Position numbers and translations under genes: made by a program. The notes below the pieces were generated by a model, which saw only the letters and a program-made list of their open reading frames with translations, made no database searches and was not told the DNA's origin. 8,808 nucleotides of DNA from Phycisphaerae bacterium (GTDB taxonomy: Bacteria; Planctomycetota; Phycisphaerae; Phycisphaerales; SM1A02): the NCBI GenBank assembly GCA_002591705.1, contig PAAB01000038.1, forward strand, positions 25,413 to 34,220. Reading direction: 5' to 3'. Positions 6,750 to 8,808 of the stretch are shown in pieces. Numbering within the stretch: position 1 is the first letter of the stretch; every line of letters starts with the position of its first letter.

Positions 6750-7451
6750 TCACGACTCCCCTCCTTCCTTCGACTGCCTGACACGTTCGGGCCGCGCCAC
6801 TGCTTTCGTGGACTCGGCAAGGACGTCCCGACAGATCTCGATCGCATCGGACGGACCGTGCATGATGAGCAGGCCGGTCGACGAATGGAAGACGATGGCC
6901 ATCTCGTCGGGATCGTGCCCGTTCATATCAACGGCGATCTCCATGGCCGCGACGATGCTTTCGGAGGTCATGCCCCCGGCAATGAGATCCGCCACGGACC
7001 GAACGCTCGTCTCGCGAAGAATATCGGGTGTCCGCACCGCACCCCGACCTCGCGTCGACCGTTCGATTCGTCCACTGAGGCGATACAGGGGTCCACTGGC
7101 AGCAGGATGACTGTCGACGTCGCACGTGCACGCCAGGCCTCTCCAGTCGCCGGACCGGTCCTCGAGCACCCACATCAGCGAATCGACATCGATGGATCGA
7201 AGTTCCATGGCCGGTACGCGAAAGTGGGCGATCCGATCGTCGACAACGATGTTCGTATCGGGACACGACTCGCGAACCAGATCGGTGTACTCGCGGATCG
7301 TGCCCCCGTCGAATGTGAACACGTCGATCGGCTCCGGGACCGGACGTGGCGAAGACGGGGCACCGGCGATCATCACCGCCGCGAGTCCGCAGGCGGGCAG
7401 AGCCGCCCACCATCGGGTGCTTCCGGTACCGGGAGTTCGTGAATGAGTCAT
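6750..7451 (-). CDS. Exported small protein resembling a secretin/TonB short N-terminal (STN) domain
   Basis: This is a 233-residue protein with an N-terminal export signal: Arg13, a hydrophobic stretch at 14-30, and likely cleavage after the AGA at about 29-31. It is therefore expected in the periplasm. Residues about 42-111 (IDVFTFDGGTIREYTDLVRE, then NIVVDD, FRVPAMELRSIDVDSLMWVLE) follow the beta-alpha-beta pattern of STN/secretin N0 domains, which in secretins and TonB-dependent receptors dock partner proteins. Residues about 140-216 (DLIAGG...AIVFHSSTGLLIMHGPSDAIEICRDVL) look like a secretin N1-type repeat. There is no pore-forming secretin domain, so this is a stand-alone adaptor-like protein, not a channel. 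The ATG at 7451 is chosen because AAAGGAG lies 6 nt upstream; an ATG at 7457 abuts that site, and the frame open to 7610 lacks signal-like sequence. It lies downstream of obgE on the same strand. The domain call is by eye, and its role is unknown. Confidence 0.6.
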   Translation of the reverse strand: MTHSRTPGTGSTRWWAALPACGLAAVMIAGAPSSPRPVPEPIDVFTFDGGTIREYTDLVRESCPDTNIVVDDRIAHFRVPAMELRSIDVDSLMWVLEDRSGDWRGLACTCDVDSHPAASGPLYRLSGRIERSTRGRGAVRTPDILRETSVRSVADLIAGGMTSESIVAAMEIAVDMNGHDPDEMAIVFHSSTGLLIMHGPSDAIEICRDVLAESTKAVARPERVRQSKEGGES

Positions 7452-7457
7452 GGTCAT

Positions 7458-7464
7458 CTCCTTT
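7458..7464 (-). promoter_or_regulatory. Strong ribosome binding site of the STN-like gene
   Basis: AAAGGAG on the minus strand is 6 nt before the ATG at 7451. It is the best Shine-Dalgarno sequence in the window and fixes this start over the longer open frame. Confidence 0.8.
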
Positions 7465-7560
7465 CGGGACGGAACGCATTCGACCGGAGCGGATGACACC
7501 GTCGACCCGGGATGGCGGGCTCGTGTCTGAATCCGAAGTTGGAGGAACCGTTCATGCCGC

Positions 7561-7648
7561 TTGCACGCGACATTCCCTGCGTTGGTGCAATCCTGCGCGT
7601 CGGATCGCATTGCACAGATGAAACGCAGCCCCGAGAGTTCTATTGCAC
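7561..7648. repeat. Cluster of four TTGCAC/GTGCAA motifs, including an inverted pair
   Basis: In the 210-bp gap between the STN-like gene and obgE, TTGCAC occurs on the plus strand at 7561-7566, 7610-7615 and 7643-7648, and its reverse GTGCAA at 7585-7590. The second and third sites form an exact 7-bp inverted repeat, GTGCAAT (7585-7591) and ATTGCAC (7609-7615), with a 17-nt centre. Centre-to-centre steps are about 24, 25 and 33 bp. It could be operator sites for the minus-strand STN-like gene, whose start is about 110 bp downstream, or a stem-loop in the obgE trailer. No convincing sigma-70 promoter is seen in the gap. The same hexamer also occurs by chance inside genes here. Confidence 0.35.
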
Positions 7649-7661
7649 GGTTCGAATCAAA

Positions 7662-8808
<1,147 letters not shown>

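Noticed and set aside
7389..7400. Possible lipobox (LPAC, residues 18-21) in the STN-like protein
   Set aside because: Pro at the -2 position is unusual, and most of the hydrophobic stretch lies after the Cys, so an ordinary signal peptide cleaved near residue 31 fits better.
7452..7610. Longer N-terminus for the STN-like protein, starting at 7610
   Set aside because: The strong AAAGGAG site and the signal peptide both point to the ATG at 7451. The extra residues would bury the signal sequence inside the protein.

Overview
The window looks like ordinary chromosomal DNA from a GC-rich, Gram-negative-type bacterium. Tightly packed genes, exported proteins with signal sequences, an alkaline-phosphatase-fold/TPR protein and a secretin-type periplasmic domain would all fit a planctomycete (Phycisphaerae-like) or a related marine lineage. 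That taxonomic guess is only an inference from style. No insertion sequence, prophage, CRISPR array, toxin-antitoxin pair or integration site was seen.

Left part (1-1227). A 5'-truncated view of a ZIP-family metal transporter runs leftward off the edge. It is divergent from a membrane-anchored polysaccharide deacetylase whose likely GTG start lies only 21 bp from the ZIP ATG. A tRNA-Ala(CGC) gene on the minus strand follows, without an encoded CCA and with a plausible -10 box.

Centre (1328-6739). Four plus-strand genes with gaps of 18, 5 and 4 bp form an apparent operon. They encode a 515-residue protein that appears to be a degenerate alkaline-phosphatase/phosphodiesterase-fold domain fused to a TPR-like C-terminus, full-length MutS (DNA mismatch recognition ATPase), and two tandem paralogous thioredoxin-fold proteins. 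Both paralogues have 191 residues and a WCGDC active site. This operon is the most unusual part of the window, because its two flanking parts have no known tie to mismatch repair.

Right part (6750-8808). On the minus strand, reading right to left: the last residues of a protein that is probably ribosomal protein bL27 (rpmA), a strong hairpin, obgE (ribosome-assembly GTPase, no C-terminal OCT domain), a 210-bp spacer with four TTGCAC/GTGCAA motifs, and a small exported protein resembling secretin/STN N-domains. The rplU-rpmA-obgE order is a classic conserved arrangement, so obgE and rpmA support each other. The last gene converges on the mutS operon with only 10 bp between stop codons.

The window does not contain a clear new defence or mobile system. 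The best leads are the composition of the mutS operon and the short secretin-domain protein.
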